Shown: in pieces, positions 9,164 to 19,800 of the stretch
Position numbering within the stretch: the first letter of the stretch is position 1
How the letters are laid out: every line of letters begins with the position of its first letter
Origin: an uncultured Pirellulaceae bacterium
GTDB taxonomy: Bacteria > Planctomycetota > Planctomycetia > Pirellulales > Pirellulaceae
DNA length: 64,000 bases
NCBI GenBank assembly: GCA_937929805.1
Contig: CALFUT010000022.1
Coordinates: 22,571 to 86,570, forward strand
Direction: 5' to 3'
The notes under the pieces: model-generated
What the model was told of the DNA's origin: nothing
Databases searched by the model: none
Seen by the model: the letters and a program-made list of their open reading frames with translations, nothing else
Position numbers and translations under genes: made by a program

Positions 9164-10966
9164 ATGCCAAATTTCATGAAACAACGCCGCGGGGCGATCG
9201 TCCCGACGTTTGCGGTCATCTTTCCATTGCTGATGATATTCTGTGCGATGGCAATCAATCTGGCCTATGTCCAGCTTTCTAACACAGAGATGCAGATTGC
9301 CATTGATGCATCGGTTCACGCGGGCGGACGTCGCTTGGGCACACCTGTTCCCAATGCAGATGGCACCGTTCAGACGCTCGCTGAAGCCAAAGAGGACGTG
9401 ATGGATTTCGCCGCTGAAATCGCGGCGATGAATACGGTCGCTAATAGTGCGGCGATAGTTCCAAAATCCGCTATGGAGTTTGGTCGTTCATCACGAACTT
9501 TAAAAAACGATGGCTCGTTCGGAGCTTACGAATTTACACCCACCAACAGCAATCAGATTCCAAGTAGCTTTCGGATCGTCAGCAATGAACTGACGCTAAA
9601 TCACTTATTCGGACCATTTGCCTCGAGAGATGGCAACAGCCCAGCGTCTACTTTCAAAGTCGCATCAACTTCCGTTTCGACTCAGGTTGACCGTGATGTG
9701 GTTTTGGTGCTTGATCGATCTGGATCCATGATCTTTTTCGAAGACGAGGCACTGCTCGGTAACACACTGTATAAACTCAGTCGAGAATCGTACACAGTCG
9801 AAGGTGAGGCGGTCTATGAATACCGGGTCCAGTGGAGAAGGCCGAGTGATGGCGTCATCAGTTGGAGAGACTCGTCACACGGGCCGTACATGACTGAGGC
9901 AGAATTCGCAGTCTACCCAAATTTTCCCAGTCGCAACGAATATCGCCTCAACTACAACAACCGTCGAACTCGTTCCGAGCAACCTGATGAAGTTCGTGAA
10001 AAGATCACGTCGTCCGAGTATGACGACGCTGATGAGAGCCTATACAGACGATGGTACACGCCCAACGTCATCTACTGGCTAGAGGACGAGGAAAACCCAA
10101 ACCACCAACTCGGTGACGATCCGGAAACTTGGACCGATGGTTTGACCACATCGGAGCAACGTGCACTCTTGACGGGTCACATGGCTCAGTATGCTCATGA
10201 CTACCGGTACATCTACAAAAACAATGACAAGAACATTGCTTGGCATCAGGATATCGCGAATCGTCAGGCACCGGCCTTTAGCCGCTGGTACCACCTTAAT
10301 CGTGGCGTCACCGTTTTCCTAAATGTCCTTGGCGGAGGCGTTGATCCAGATGGTGGCGTTTCTCGAGACGGTACGGTTCAAAAAGAGCAGATCGCGATTC
10401 TGCCATTTAACGCGTCACCCGATAACACGAACATCACGTTTGGAGGCGTCAACTACTATGACAACAACAGCGATTTTGACTACGGCCTGCAAGACGATGG
10501 ATTCCCGGCCGCCTACGTGAACAATAGCAGCGAACCCGGATACGACGAACCGTATCAAGGATCATCGTTGTCGCTTCGCGATATCCTGCCTACGATCTGT
10601 CCCTACGGAGGCACCGCGATCGGTAACTCGCTGCGTGAGGGTCTTCATCTTATCCGCAGTGCGTCATCCGGTGATCCGGACGCACGAGCGCGAGCCTTCG
10701 CGGCCAGAACGCTTGTCGTGTTGACCGATGGTGACAACACCGTTGGTAGCAACCCGGTGACTGTGGCTCGAGATGAACTCGCGAACGAAGACATCATCGT
10801 ACACACGATCACTTTCACGCCGGGCGTTTCTCAGAATGGAAGAAAAGCCATGGGTGATGTCGCCGGGTACGGTAAAGGCAAACACTACCATACCAACTCG
10901 GGAACTGGCTTGGCGACAATCTTCGAAGAAATCGCGAACAACCTGCCAACGATCTTGACCCAGTAA
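9164..10966 (+). CDS. TadG-like protein with von Willebrand A domain and a large insertion
   Basis: This 600-residue protein begins with the Tad-like leader RRGAIVPTFAVIFPLLMIF, which lacks the Glu of true TadE. One membrane helix and a TadG-like segment follow (QIAIDASVHAGGRRLG). A vWA domain starts at about residue 175 with the MIDAS motif LVLDRSGSM (Asp184, Ser186, Ser188), and a later MIDAS-type Asp sits in LTDGDNTVG (about 522). Between the first MIDAS strand and the next recognisable vWA helix (GVTVFLNVLGGG) lie roughly 200 extra residues rich in Tyr, Trp and charged residues. vWA domains on Tad proteins are thought to mediate adhesion or assembly; the role here is inferred. A terminator follows the gene. 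Confidence 0.85.
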   Translation: MPNFMKQRRGAIVPTFAVIFPLLMIFCAMAINLAYVQLSNTEMQIAIDASVHAGGRRLGTPVPNADGTVQTLAEAKEDVMDFAAEIAAMNTVANSAAIVPKSAMEFGRSSRTLKNDGSFGAYEFTPTNSNQIPSSFRIVSNELTLNHLFGPFASRDGNSPASTFKVASTSVSTQVDRDVVLVLDRSGSMIFFEDEALLGNTLYKLSRESYTVEGEAVYEYRVQWRRPSDGVISWRDSSHGPYMTEAEFAVYPNFPSRNEYRLNYNNRRTRSEQPDEVREKITSSEYDDADESLYRRWYTPNVIYWLEDEENPNHQLGDDPETWTDGLTTSEQRALLTGHMAQYAHDYRYIYKNNDKNIAWHQDIANRQAPAFSRWYHLNRGVTVFLNVLGGGVDPDGGVSRDGTVQKEQIAILPFNASPDNTNITFGGVNYYDNNSDFDYGLQDDGFPAAYVNNSSEPGYDEPYQGSSLSLRDILPTICPYGGTAIGNSLREGLHLIRSASSGDPDARARAFAARTLVVLTDGDNTVGSNPVTVARDELANEDIIVHTITFTPGVSQNGRKAMGDVAGYGKGKHYHTNSGTGLATIFEEIANNLPTILTQ

Positions 10967-11018
10967 AGTCCAGCGTACTTTCGTCCAGCGGACTTTCGGT
11001 AGAACTTTTACGCTTAGC

Positions 11019-11054
11019 AGCCTCCTTGGATCTAATATCCGAGGAGGCTTTTTT
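11019..11054 (+). terminator. Intrinsic terminator after the Tad-like genes
   Basis: AGCCTCCT (11019-11026) pairs with AGGAGGCT (11042-11049). The interior can extend the stem through TTGGAT/ATCCGA, and a T run follows at 11049-11054. It ends the three-gene Tad-like operon. Confidence 0.88.
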
Positions 11055-11143
11055 CTTGCACCTGAACTGAACTAGAATAGGGACGAAAGACAATACCATC
11101 ACCTTCCATCCATTGGACGCCGCCGGCGTAAGAGACATTGACC

Positions 11144-13561
11144 ATGAGTAAGGACGAACCTCTTGAATCTTCCAACCTGCAACCATTGGCGGCCAATGAA
11201 CTTCGATGGCAATGCGACGTAGAGAGTCTAACCTTTGAAACAACCGACGACTTGAGCTCCGACGCAAAGGTTGTCGGTCAACCAACGGCGCGGGAAGCTT
11301 TGGAGTTTGGGCTAATGTGCCTTGCCCCCGGTCAAAACGTTTACGTCCGAGGCCAACGCGGAACGGGACGAAAAAAGCTGGTGCTGGAACTGCTCAACCA
11401 GCTGCAACCGGAATGCGATTCGCTTCAAGATTTCTGCTATGTGCAAAACTTTGAATACCCGGACCGTCCGCGATTGATTCGACTGCCCGCCGGTAGCGGA
11501 AATGATTTCCGACAAGCGATGAACGACTTCGCAACCTTCGTCGAAGATGATCTAGGCAAAGCGCTCGATAGCGACCCTTACGCGTCGCGACGTGAATCGA
11601 TTCAGCAGAAAACCAGAGACGAAATTGCGAAACTGACCGACCCATTTGAACAGGAACTTCGGGCCGACAGCATGCAAATGGTCGAAGTTGGCGAAGGCCC
11701 CGCGACTCAGAAGTTGATCGTGCCTGTTGTTGAAGGAACGCCGGTCGCTCCAGAGCAACTTCGCCACCAAGTCGCTGAAAACAAAATCGACTCTAGCGTT
11801 TTGGATGCATTCGAAGCCAAGTTACCCGATCATGAAAAACGAATGATCGAAATCCGCAGAAAAGCAACCGAACTAGTCCGCAAGGCTGCAATCGACATCC
11901 GTGAACTCAACGAATCCGCCATCGGCGAGCTCACGCTTCCGCACGCAGATGGCATCCGGGGCGATTTCTCATCTGAGAACGTCAACGTGTTTCTTGAAGA
12001 AGTGGTCGAACATTTAGTCGACCTGCTTGCCGATGGTCCTCCGGATTCCAAGGAAGCAATTGATCTGAAGGAACTTTACGGCGTCAACATTGTGCATTCG
12101 CACGAACCGAATGCCAAACATCGGCCGGTGATTGAAGAATGCCGCCCCAGCCTGATGAACTTGCTGGGAACGGTCGAACCTCAATGGGGGCCGCAGGGCA
12201 TGGCGATTTCCGATTACCGAGGAATCCACTCGGGTGCCCTGTTGCGTGCCGATCAAGGCTACCTAATTCTTGACGCGGATGATTTGCTTTCCGAACCCGG
12301 AGCTTGGCGAGCACTCACGCGAACACTGCGAACAGGCAATTTGGAAATCGTGCCACCGGAGGTCGGGTTCCTAAGTCGTCAGGTCGTTACTCAACCGGAA
12401 GCCATTCAGGTGTCCGTGCGAGTGATCTTGATCGGAGATGTTGGTACGTTCTATCAACTGGATCACGCCGATCCTGATTTCGCGGAACTGTTCAAGGTGC
12501 TTGCCGACTTTGACAGTGAACTGATTCGAGACGACCGTGGCGTCATGCAATACGCGCAAGCCATTGCACAGTTGGCCGAGGCCGAATCGCTGCCCGCCTT
12601 TGATAAATCTGCGATCGCTTCGCTTGCCGAACATGGTGCTCGCATCGTGTCACGCAAGAAAAAGCTGACCGCCCGATTTGGACGCATTGCCGACATCGCG
12701 CGTGAAGCAGCGTTCCTTGCAAAGAAAGACCGCGTCAAGCGTGAGCATATCGAGGATGCGGTTCGGCGGACCAAGGCGCGGGCCAGCCTGCCATCGATCA
12801 AGTTTCAAGAATTGGTCGAAAACGAAACGATCCTTGTCCAAACCACCGGCCATGTCGCCGGTCAGATCAACGGCTTGGCGGTGATGAAATCCGGGCCACT
12901 GACCTACGGATTTCCCGCTCGGATTACGGCCTCGATTGGAGCCGGGAACGCGGGGCTTATCAACATCGAAGGTCAGGCACAGATGTCCGGGGCGATCCAC
13001 ACCAAGGGCTTTCATATTCTTGGCGGCCTGCTGAGAAACATCCTGCAAACCAAACACCCGCTGTGCTTCAGCGCGTCGTTAGCATTCGAGCAAAGCTACG
13101 GCGGCATCGATGGCGATTCGGCGTCTGGCGCGGAGATCGTTTGCCTGCTAAGCGCCCTAACGGGTGTGCCGATCCGCCAAGAAATGGCCATGACGGGCGC
13201 GATCGATCAGCGAGGAAATCTAGAGGCGATTGGCGGCGTGAACGAAAAGATCGAAGGCTTTTTTGACGCGTGCGAACACTTTGGCTTGACCGGTGATCAA
13301 GGCGTCGTCATTCCCGCCGCCAACGCGGGAGACCTAATGCTTCGAGACGACGTGGTCGATGCCAGCCGCAACGGAAAGTTTCACGTGTACGCCGTCGACA
13401 ACATTTTTGACGCCGTCGAACTAATGACCGGCGCTGAAGCCGGAAAGATTGACTCCAACGGCAACTATCCAGTCGACAGCCTGCTGGCGATCGCTCAGTC
13501 TCGCGCGGGCGAATTCTGGAAGATGACCCACAGCAACCCGAACGTTGGCTGGAAGGTATAA
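11144..13561 (+). CDS. Lon-family ATP-dependent protease (LonB/YcbZ type)
   Basis: Soluble ATP-dependent protease of the Lon-related group that lacks the long Lon N-domain. The 805-residue protein has a degenerate P-loop, VRGQRGTGRKKLV, near residue 70, and an AAA+ region with a long helical insertion. The C-terminal S16 peptidase domain has the catalytic Ser659 in GDSASGAE and Lys702 in NEKIEGFF. The GDSAS form is that of LonB/YcbZ rather than classical Lon (GPSAG). I prefer the ATG at 11144 over a TTG two codons earlier. It is preceded by a terminator and converges with the GntP gene. Substrates are unknown. Confidence 0.9.
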   Translation: MSKDEPLESSNLQPLAANELRWQCDVESLTFETTDDLSSDAKVVGQPTAREALEFGLMCLAPGQNVYVRGQRGTGRKKLVLELLNQLQPECDSLQDFCYVQNFEYPDRPRLIRLPAGSGNDFRQAMNDFATFVEDDLGKALDSDPYASRRESIQQKTRDEIAKLTDPFEQELRADSMQMVEVGEGPATQKLIVPVVEGTPVAPEQLRHQVAENKIDSSVLDAFEAKLPDHEKRMIEIRRKATELVRKAAIDIRELNESAIGELTLPHADGIRGDFSSENVNVFLEEVVEHLVDLLADGPPDSKEAIDLKELYGVNIVHSHEPNAKHRPVIEECRPSLMNLLGTVEPQWGPQGMAISDYRGIHSGALLRADQGYLILDADDLLSEPGAWRALTRTLRTGNLEIVPPEVGFLSRQVVTQPEAIQVSVRVILIGDVGTFYQLDHADPDFAELFKVLADFDSELIRDDRGVMQYAQAIAQLAEAESLPAFDKSAIASLAEHGARIVSRKKKLTARFGRIADIAREAAFLAKKDRVKREHIEDAVRRTKARASLPSIKFQELVENETILVQTTGHVAGQINGLAVMKSGPLTYGFPARITASIGAGNAGLINIEGQAQMSGAIHTKGFHILGGLLRNILQTKHPLCFSASLAFEQSYGGIDGDSASGAEIVCLLSALTGVPIRQEMAMTGAIDQRGNLEAIGGVNEKIEGFFDACEHFGLTGDQGVVIPAANAGDLMLRDDVVDASRNGKFHVYAVDNIFDAVELMTGAEAGKIDSNGNYPVDSLLAIAQSRAGEFWKMTHSNPNVGWKV

Positions 13562-13569
13562 CCCCGTCG

Positions 13570-15069
13570 TTAAACGAATTCGCCAATCAGATAGGTCAAT
13601 CCAAACCCGATGACTGAGATGGCCGTCGTCAGAACCGTCCATGTTCGGAACGTCTGCCGTTCGCTCATGCCAAGATAACGGCTCACCAACCAAAATCCGC
13701 TGTCATTCAAGTGCGACCCAACCGACCCACCGAACGCGATCGCAAGGACAATCAAAGCCATCTCATTGGCCGAAACAGGATCGGGTAATCCGGTGATGAT
13801 TCCCGCCAACAATCCCGCCGAAGTGATCATCGCGACGGTGGCAGAACCTTGAATCAGCCGAATCATTGCAGAGATCACATACGCCAGCACCAGCAGAGGC
13901 AAATCCAAGTCGACCAGTGTTTTCGCCATTGCTTGGGCCGCACCAGAATCGCTAAGCACCGTTTTGAAAACACCCCCCGCGCCAGTGACGAGAATAATGA
14001 CGCCAGCCGGGGCCAGCGAAGCCGTTGAAAGATCCATCAGGTCAGCGGCCGAAAATCCTCGCTGAATCCCCAACACGTACCATGCCGCAAACGTCGCTAT
14101 CAACAACGAGACGAACGGGTGGCCTAAAAAGGAAAACAGTTTCCACATCCCTGCGTTAAAAAACAGTTCCGGATTTTTACAGGCTTCCTGAATCGCGGCT
14201 TGCGAAGGCGTCACAGCACCGCCAAGCTGAATCACCAAGTCGTGCGCCTCAGACCGGCGCATGGAGTCAATGACGCTTCCCCCGACCATCAACAATAACG
14301 GCAGCCCGATAATCAACAGGATCAAACCAAAGGCCGGAGGCGCCGTCGTCGTTGACCGTAAATCGTTGACGTGTTCGCTTCCCAAAAGATCGTCAACCTG
14401 TCGCAAATCCGCAGGGTCGATCGTTTTCGCAAGCCAAACTCCCAAAAACGGGCCGCAGAGAATGGATGTTGGCAGGCCGACAATCACTCCAAACAAAATC
14501 ACCAGCCCAAGTTCCGCTTGTAATAGTTCAGCCACCGCGATCGGACCGGGAGTTGGAGGAATGCAGGCATGGGTCACGACCATTCCAGCCAGCAATGGGA
14601 AAGCGAAATACAACACAGATCGTTTCGCGTCTCTCGCCAATGCAAACAACAGCGGAGCCACAAGAACTAGCCCCACGTCTAAGAATACCGGAATCGAAAT
14701 CAGAAAACCGGTCACCGTCAAAGCCCACGTGGCCCGTGATTCTCCAAACGTTTTGATCAACGAGTGAGCGATCGCCTCGGCTCCCCCAGAGGCCTCCAAA
14801 ATCTTACCGAAAATCGCCCCTAGACCGACCACCGTGGCAATGAACCCAAGCGAATTCCCCATCCCTTTTTGAATGCTGCCGCCAATCGATAACAAATCCA
14901 TACCGGAAAGCAACGCCAGTAACATGCTGACGAAAATCAATGCTAAAAAAGCATGGATGCGAGCAAAAATGATCATCGCAAAAAGCACGACAATTGAGAT
15001 CGCAACGCAGCTTAACAGCCAAGCAACCGATGGGTCAGTTGCGTTGACTTGAGCGATCAGACTTTGCAT
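13570..15069 (-). CDS. GntP-family permease (gluconate or related organic acid:H+ symporter)
   Basis: An inner-membrane carrier of about 499 residues with some 12-14 predicted helices. Family landmarks include the N-terminal FARIHAFLALIFVSML helix, LGAIFGKILEASGGAEAIA, and the conserved CIPPTPGPIAVAELL loop. GntP members import gluconate, other sugar acids, glycerate or similar organic acids; no catabolic genes adjoin it, so the substrate is open. I use the ATG at 15069 rather than the TTG one codon upstream. Confidence 0.9.
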   Translation of the reverse strand: MQSLIAQVNATDPSVAWLLSCVAISIVVLFAMIIFARIHAFLALIFVSMLLALLSGMDLLSIGGSIQKGMGNSLGFIATVVGLGAIFGKILEASGGAEAIAHSLIKTFGESRATWALTVTGFLISIPVFLDVGLVLVAPLLFALARDAKRSVLYFAFPLLAGMVVTHACIPPTPGPIAVAELLQAELGLVILFGVIVGLPTSILCGPFLGVWLAKTIDPADLRQVDDLLGSEHVNDLRSTTTAPPAFGLILLIIGLPLLLMVGGSVIDSMRRSEAHDLVIQLGGAVTPSQAAIQEACKNPELFFNAGMWKLFSFLGHPFVSLLIATFAAWYVLGIQRGFSAADLMDLSTASLAPAGVIILVTGAGGVFKTVLSDSGAAQAMAKTLVDLDLPLLVLAYVISAMIRLIQGSATVAMITSAGLLAGIITGLPDPVSANEMALIVLAIAFGGSVGSHLNDSGFWLVSRYLGMSERQTFRTWTVLTTAISVIGFGLTYLIGEFV

Positions 15070-15127
15070 CAATCATACCTATTTGAAGACAAACGTAATG
15101 GAATTCCTAACGCCGGGGCCTCAACAC

Positions 15128-15868
15128 CTAGTCGGAATCGGCGATCCTGTTCGCGATCGCGTCAACGAAATGAGGCAAGTCCAACGGGCCTCGACTGGTC
15201 ACCAAACGGTCATCGATCACGACGGGGTCGTCAACCAATTCGGCTCCGGCGTTCTCTAAATCAATCAGCATCAAGGGCCAACTGGTGGCCTTCTTGCCGG
15301 ACACCAAACCAGCGCTGATCAACACTTGCGGGCCATGGCAGATCGCACAGATCAATTTTCTCGCTCTGTCCATGTCTTTGATGAACTTCAGCACTTGAGG
15401 ATTTCCTCGAAGCAAGTCTGGATTCCATGCACCGCCCGGAATGATGACCGCGTCGTAACTTAATGGATCGGCATCGGACAACCAAACGTCAACCGGATGC
15501 CACCCCGCGGGCTCGATAAAACGAATCGTCATGATGTGCGAACTCCGAGACGCAGGCATGATGATTCCCAATGGCGGAATGTCTGACGATTCTGGCGAAA
15601 CAACATCGACCGTCGCCCCCATGGCTCGCAGCTTGTTCAACGGAATCGTCAACTCGACCTCCTCGACTCCATCGGTCGAAAGAATCGCTATCCGTTTACC
15701 TTTGAGCAGATCGGCGTTCTCCTCACGTTGCAAGAATGCGAGCAGTTGCCGATTGGCTTCATCGGGATAGCTAAGCAGAAGATTCGTATCAAGCGAAGGA
15801 GCAAGCGGCGACGCGGCGGTGGACTTTGCGAGTGCAATCGCTAACTCGGATTCGTTTTGATCGGGCAT
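15128..15868 (-). CDS. DJ-1/PfpI family protein
   Basis: Member of the class I glutamine amidotransferase-like superfamily, with a nucleophilic Cys177 in ICAICHGPQVLISAG followed by His178. The conserved Glu of the family is in TDGVEEVELTIP (about 69-70). Relatives are deglycases, glyoxalases, chaperones or peptidases, and the exact activity cannot be told. At 246 residues it is longer than the usual 170-190. The extra ~55 residues at the N-terminus include a stretch (LLLSYPDEANRQLLAFLQRE) likely to be helical. The gene may be co-transcribed with nothing else; the GntP gene lies 59 bp downstream. Confidence 0.85.
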   Translation of the reverse strand: MPDQNESELAIALAKSTAASPLAPSLDTNLLLSYPDEANRQLLAFLQREENADLLKGKRIAILSTDGVEEVELTIPLNKLRAMGATVDVVSPESSDIPPLGIIMPASRSSHIMTIRFIEPAGWHPVDVWLSDADPLSYDAVIIPGGAWNPDLLRGNPQVLKFIKDMDRARKLICAICHGPQVLISAGLVSGKKATSWPLMLIDLENAGAELVDDPVVIDDRLVTSRGPLDLPHFVDAIANRIADSD

Positions 15869-16027
15869 GATTTAGAAACTCAAAATGGGAACATCGAACT
15901 TTTCTTAACGGTAACAGGCACAGGCTGCGCCGGGAAGTGTCAAAGGTCTGGGCCATTTTTGCTCGATATTGCACCGCCACAGCTGATACAATGCCGCCTC
16001 TTCTCTGTGAGAACCAACAACCGAACC

Positions 16028-16777
16028 ATGAATATCATCCTGTTCGAAAATCATGAGACCGATGCGCCGCTTCGTCGGGATGATCACCGAGCCCAACATA
16101 TTCTTAACGTGCTGCGGCGGCAGGTGGGTGATTCAATCGACGTGGGATTGGTGAACGGGCCACGTGGAAAAGCGATCCTGAGGTCTGTCAGTGAACAAAA
16201 TGTGGTTCTCGAATTCACTTGGGGCGAAGAACCACCCAATCTGCTACCCATCGATTTGATCGTTGGGCTTTCTCGACCTCAGACTGGCCGAAAAATACTG
16301 CAAGAAGCCACCAGCCTTGGAGTTCGTCGCATCTATTTTGCTGCGACACAACGGGCCGAGCCCTCGTACGCCACATCCAAGCTATGGACAACCGATGAAT
16401 GGAAACGGCTGGTGCGAGCCGGTGTTGAGCAAGCATTTTCGACTCGCTTTCCCACGGTCAAATTCGGAGTCGGCCTCGAATCTAGTATCAGCGAATGCCT
16501 TGAATCAACAAATTCAGCTGACCACCGAATTTGCTTGGACAACTACGAATCGACCGGTAGCTTGTGGGAAGCGTGCATCCACGCGGAAGAGAAAGGGCAT
16601 CACGCTCCTCGGCCATCGGTTGTGTTGGCCGTTGGCTCGGAACGAGGCTGGACCGAAAAGGAGCGACAGCTATTTCGTCAAAACGGTTTTGCATTGGCAG
16701 ATCTGGGCGAGCGACCACTCAGAACAGAAACCGCCACGATTGCCGCGATCAGCATTGTCAGTGCTCAAATTCGATGA
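16028..16777 (+). CDS. rsmE: 16S rRNA m3U1498 methyltransferase RsmE
   Basis: SAM-dependent SPOUT-class enzyme methylating N3 of U1498 in 16S rRNA. The 249-residue protein has the N-terminal PUA-like part (DDHRAQHILNVLRRQVGDSI) and a C-terminal trefoil knot. The knot motifs are AVGSERGWTEKE, a variant of the common IGPEGG, and LGERPLRTETATIAA. The frame is open upstream to 15857, but the family start is MNIILFENHE at 16028, so I use that. It converges with dnaE. Confidence 0.92.
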   Translation: MNIILFENHETDAPLRRDDHRAQHILNVLRRQVGDSIDVGLVNGPRGKAILRSVSEQNVVLEFTWGEEPPNLLPIDLIVGLSRPQTGRKILQEATSLGVRRIYFAATQRAEPSYATSKLWTTDEWKRLVRAGVEQAFSTRFPTVKFGVGLESSISECLESTNSADHRICLDNYESTGSLWEACIHAEEKGHHAPRPSVVLAVGSERGWTEKERQLFRQNGFALADLGERPLRTETATIAAISIVSAQIR

Positions 16778-16852
16778 CACGGACGGGATGACCAACGCGC
16801 CGCACATCGTCCAGCCGGCTGTCGTCTCGCTGCAATTTGCACAATCAATCGA

Positions 16853-19800
16853 TCACGATCTGGCCCAACTCTTTTTCTCGGGTGCTTTGGCGGACAGCGA
16901 CTTGCGATCAATCAGCATCTCGACCGATGTCTTGCCCAACAGCTCGGTCAAACGAGACGTCAATTGCTCCGTGATGTCGACCTGCCGATTGGATGCCAAT
17001 TCGACCCGCATTCCGTCCTCCAAAATCACCTCGATCTTCAGCTCTCGTCTTCCCGGATAGCCGCGAATGATCTCGTACGCCGTTTTCAATCCGTCTTCAC
17101 CATGAATATTTTGGTCGATCATGATCTTGATACCGTGCGTCAAGTTCTGATCCAACTGATCGATCGGAATCACTTTATCGACGATCATGTTTGCCTCATC
17201 GCCGCCGCGATAATCCAATCGCCCTTGCAACACGACGACCGCATCGGCCGTGATAAACTGACCGACATTCACAAAATCATTCGGCCAGCAAATGCAGCGA
17301 ATCGCGCCGCCCACGTCCTCCAAGTCGAACATGGCATACTTGGTGGGTGAATTCGGATCGCGCGGATTTTTGACGTGCGATTGCTTGATCGAGCTAATCA
17401 TGCCGCCCATGCTGACACGGTCTCGGTCTTTGGTTCCCTCAAGCCCCGTCGTCTGATGCGAACAGTAACGATTCAGCTTTTCCTCGTACGCCGCCAACGG
17501 GTGACTGGTCAGGTAGTAACCCAAAACTTCTTTCTCAAATGCTAACAGCTCTCGCTCTTCCCATTCGTCCATTTCTGGCAAGACAACAGCGACCGGCTCG
17601 CCTGATTCATCCACATCGTCATCGCCGCCAAACAATCCCATCTGGCCGCTCTTCTTATCCTTCTGAGCCGACGCACCCGCTTGGAGTGCGCGATCGACGA
17701 TGGAGGAAAGTTGGGAACGCTTGGCTCCAAAACAATCCATCGCACCGGCCTTGATCAATGACTCGATCGAGGAACGATTGCATTGGCTCGATTCAATTCG
17801 TTCGCAAAAGTCAAAAAGATCCTTGTAAGGACCGTTCTCTTCTCGGCTGTTGACGATCGCCTCGGCTGCCGAAGTGCCACAACCTTTGATGGCCGAAAGT
17901 GCAAAGAACGCCCTACCGTCGTCGACCGTGAACCCGACGCCGGACGTGTTGATGCTCGGTGCGACGACCTCGATCTCCATCCGGTCACAATCTTCCATGT
18001 GCTCGACCAGCGAGTCTTTGGACGTGAAATTTCGCCCGGGAATGTCGCCCGTTAGCAACGCCGCCATGAACTCGACCGGGTAATGCGCTTTCAAATAAGC
18101 GGTTTGCCACGCCACCAGCGCGTAAGCGGTCGAGTGACTTTTGTTAAAGCCGTAGCCGGCAAACTTCAGGATCATGTCCCACAGATCCTGAGCCTCTTTT
18201 TTGGAGACGCCGTTGCTTTGAGCACCCTCCATGTAGTTTTCGTAGTTGGCCGCGATCAGTTTTTCTTTCTTTTTACTGATCGCCTTAATGCACGTGTACG
18301 AAGAAGCCAGTTCGATGTTGCCGACTCGATTGAGAATCTGCATCACCTGTTCTTGGTAAACCATCACGCCGTTGGTTTCTTCCAAAATCTCCTTCATCAC
18401 GTCGTTCAAGTACTCAGGCTCGCGCCGCTTATGCTTGACGTCGATGTATTGCTGGACCATCCCGCCTTCCAGCGGACCGGGACGATACAACGCGGCAGTC
18501 GCGATGATGTCGCTGAAGTGATCCGGCTTCATCTTGGAAAGCAAATCTCGAATACCGCCAGATTCCAACTGGAAAACGCCTTTGGTCTCACCGCTTTGAA
18601 GCAGCTTGAAAGTCGCCTCGTCTTCCAGCGGGAAGTCAAGAATATCAATTCGCTCGCCCGTCGTCTGTTCGATCAAGTTGATCGCGTTGCTCAAAACGGT
18701 CAGCGTCTTCAGACCAAGGAAGTCCATCTTCAGCAGCCCGGCCGCCTCGACATCGTTCATCGACCACTGAGTAATCACATCCTCTTTGCCGGGCACACGC
18801 CCCAGCGGCACGTAGTCGGTCAGCGGCCCGTCACCGATCACGACCGCCGCCGCGTGCGTTCCGATGTTACGCGCAAGACCTTCCAGCTTTTTCGCAAAGT
18901 CCAACAGTTCGGTGATTTCGGGATCACCTTCGTAAACGCCTCTTAGTTCCTCACTGGCTTCGATCGCCTCTTCAAGCGTGATCCCCAACTGGTCGGGCAC
19001 CATGCCAGTGATCTGGTTGACACGCGCGAGCGGAATCCCCAGCGCGCGGCCGACGTCCTTGATCGCCGCACGAGCCTTCATCGTGCCGAAGGTGCCAATC
19101 TGTGCGACGCTTTCCTCGCCGTATTTCTTCTTGACGTACTTCATGATGTCGGCACGACGTTCCTTGCAGAAGTCGATATCGATATCCGGAGCCTCCAAAC
19201 GATTTTCGTCTAAGAATCGCTCGAACAACAACCCGTACTTGAGCGGACAGACATGACTCAAATACAGGGCGTAACAAACGATCGCACCGACACCGCTACC
19301 ACGAGCCGTCGCGGGCACGTCCAGCCGCCGGGCCTCCATCACGAAGTCCCAGCAGATCAAGAAATAATTGGCGAAACCCAGCTTGTTGATCACGCCCAGT
19401 TCGCGATTCAGACGCGCCATCACCGGTTCAGACAGCACGCCATCTTTGCACATCTCCGGGTTTTTCTTGTATCGATCTCGCAAACCTTCTTCGCACAACT
19501 CACGCAAGCGATCTTCGGGCGTGACCTCTTTGGGAAGTTCGTAAACGGGGAAGAAACGCTTGCCCAGCTCTAATTCAATATCCACCGAGTCGGCGATTTG
19601 CTGACTGCGAGCACACGCGTCCTCCAAGCCGACAAAATTGCGGTACATCTCCGACGGAGGCCGCAGATAAAACTCGTCGCCCTCCATTTTCATGCGACTG
19701 GCATCGGTTCGGAACCGGCCCGTGTTGATGCACAGCATCACATCTTGAGCCGTCGCATCATCGCGGTCGACGTAGTGGCAATCGCTGGTCGCCACCAACG

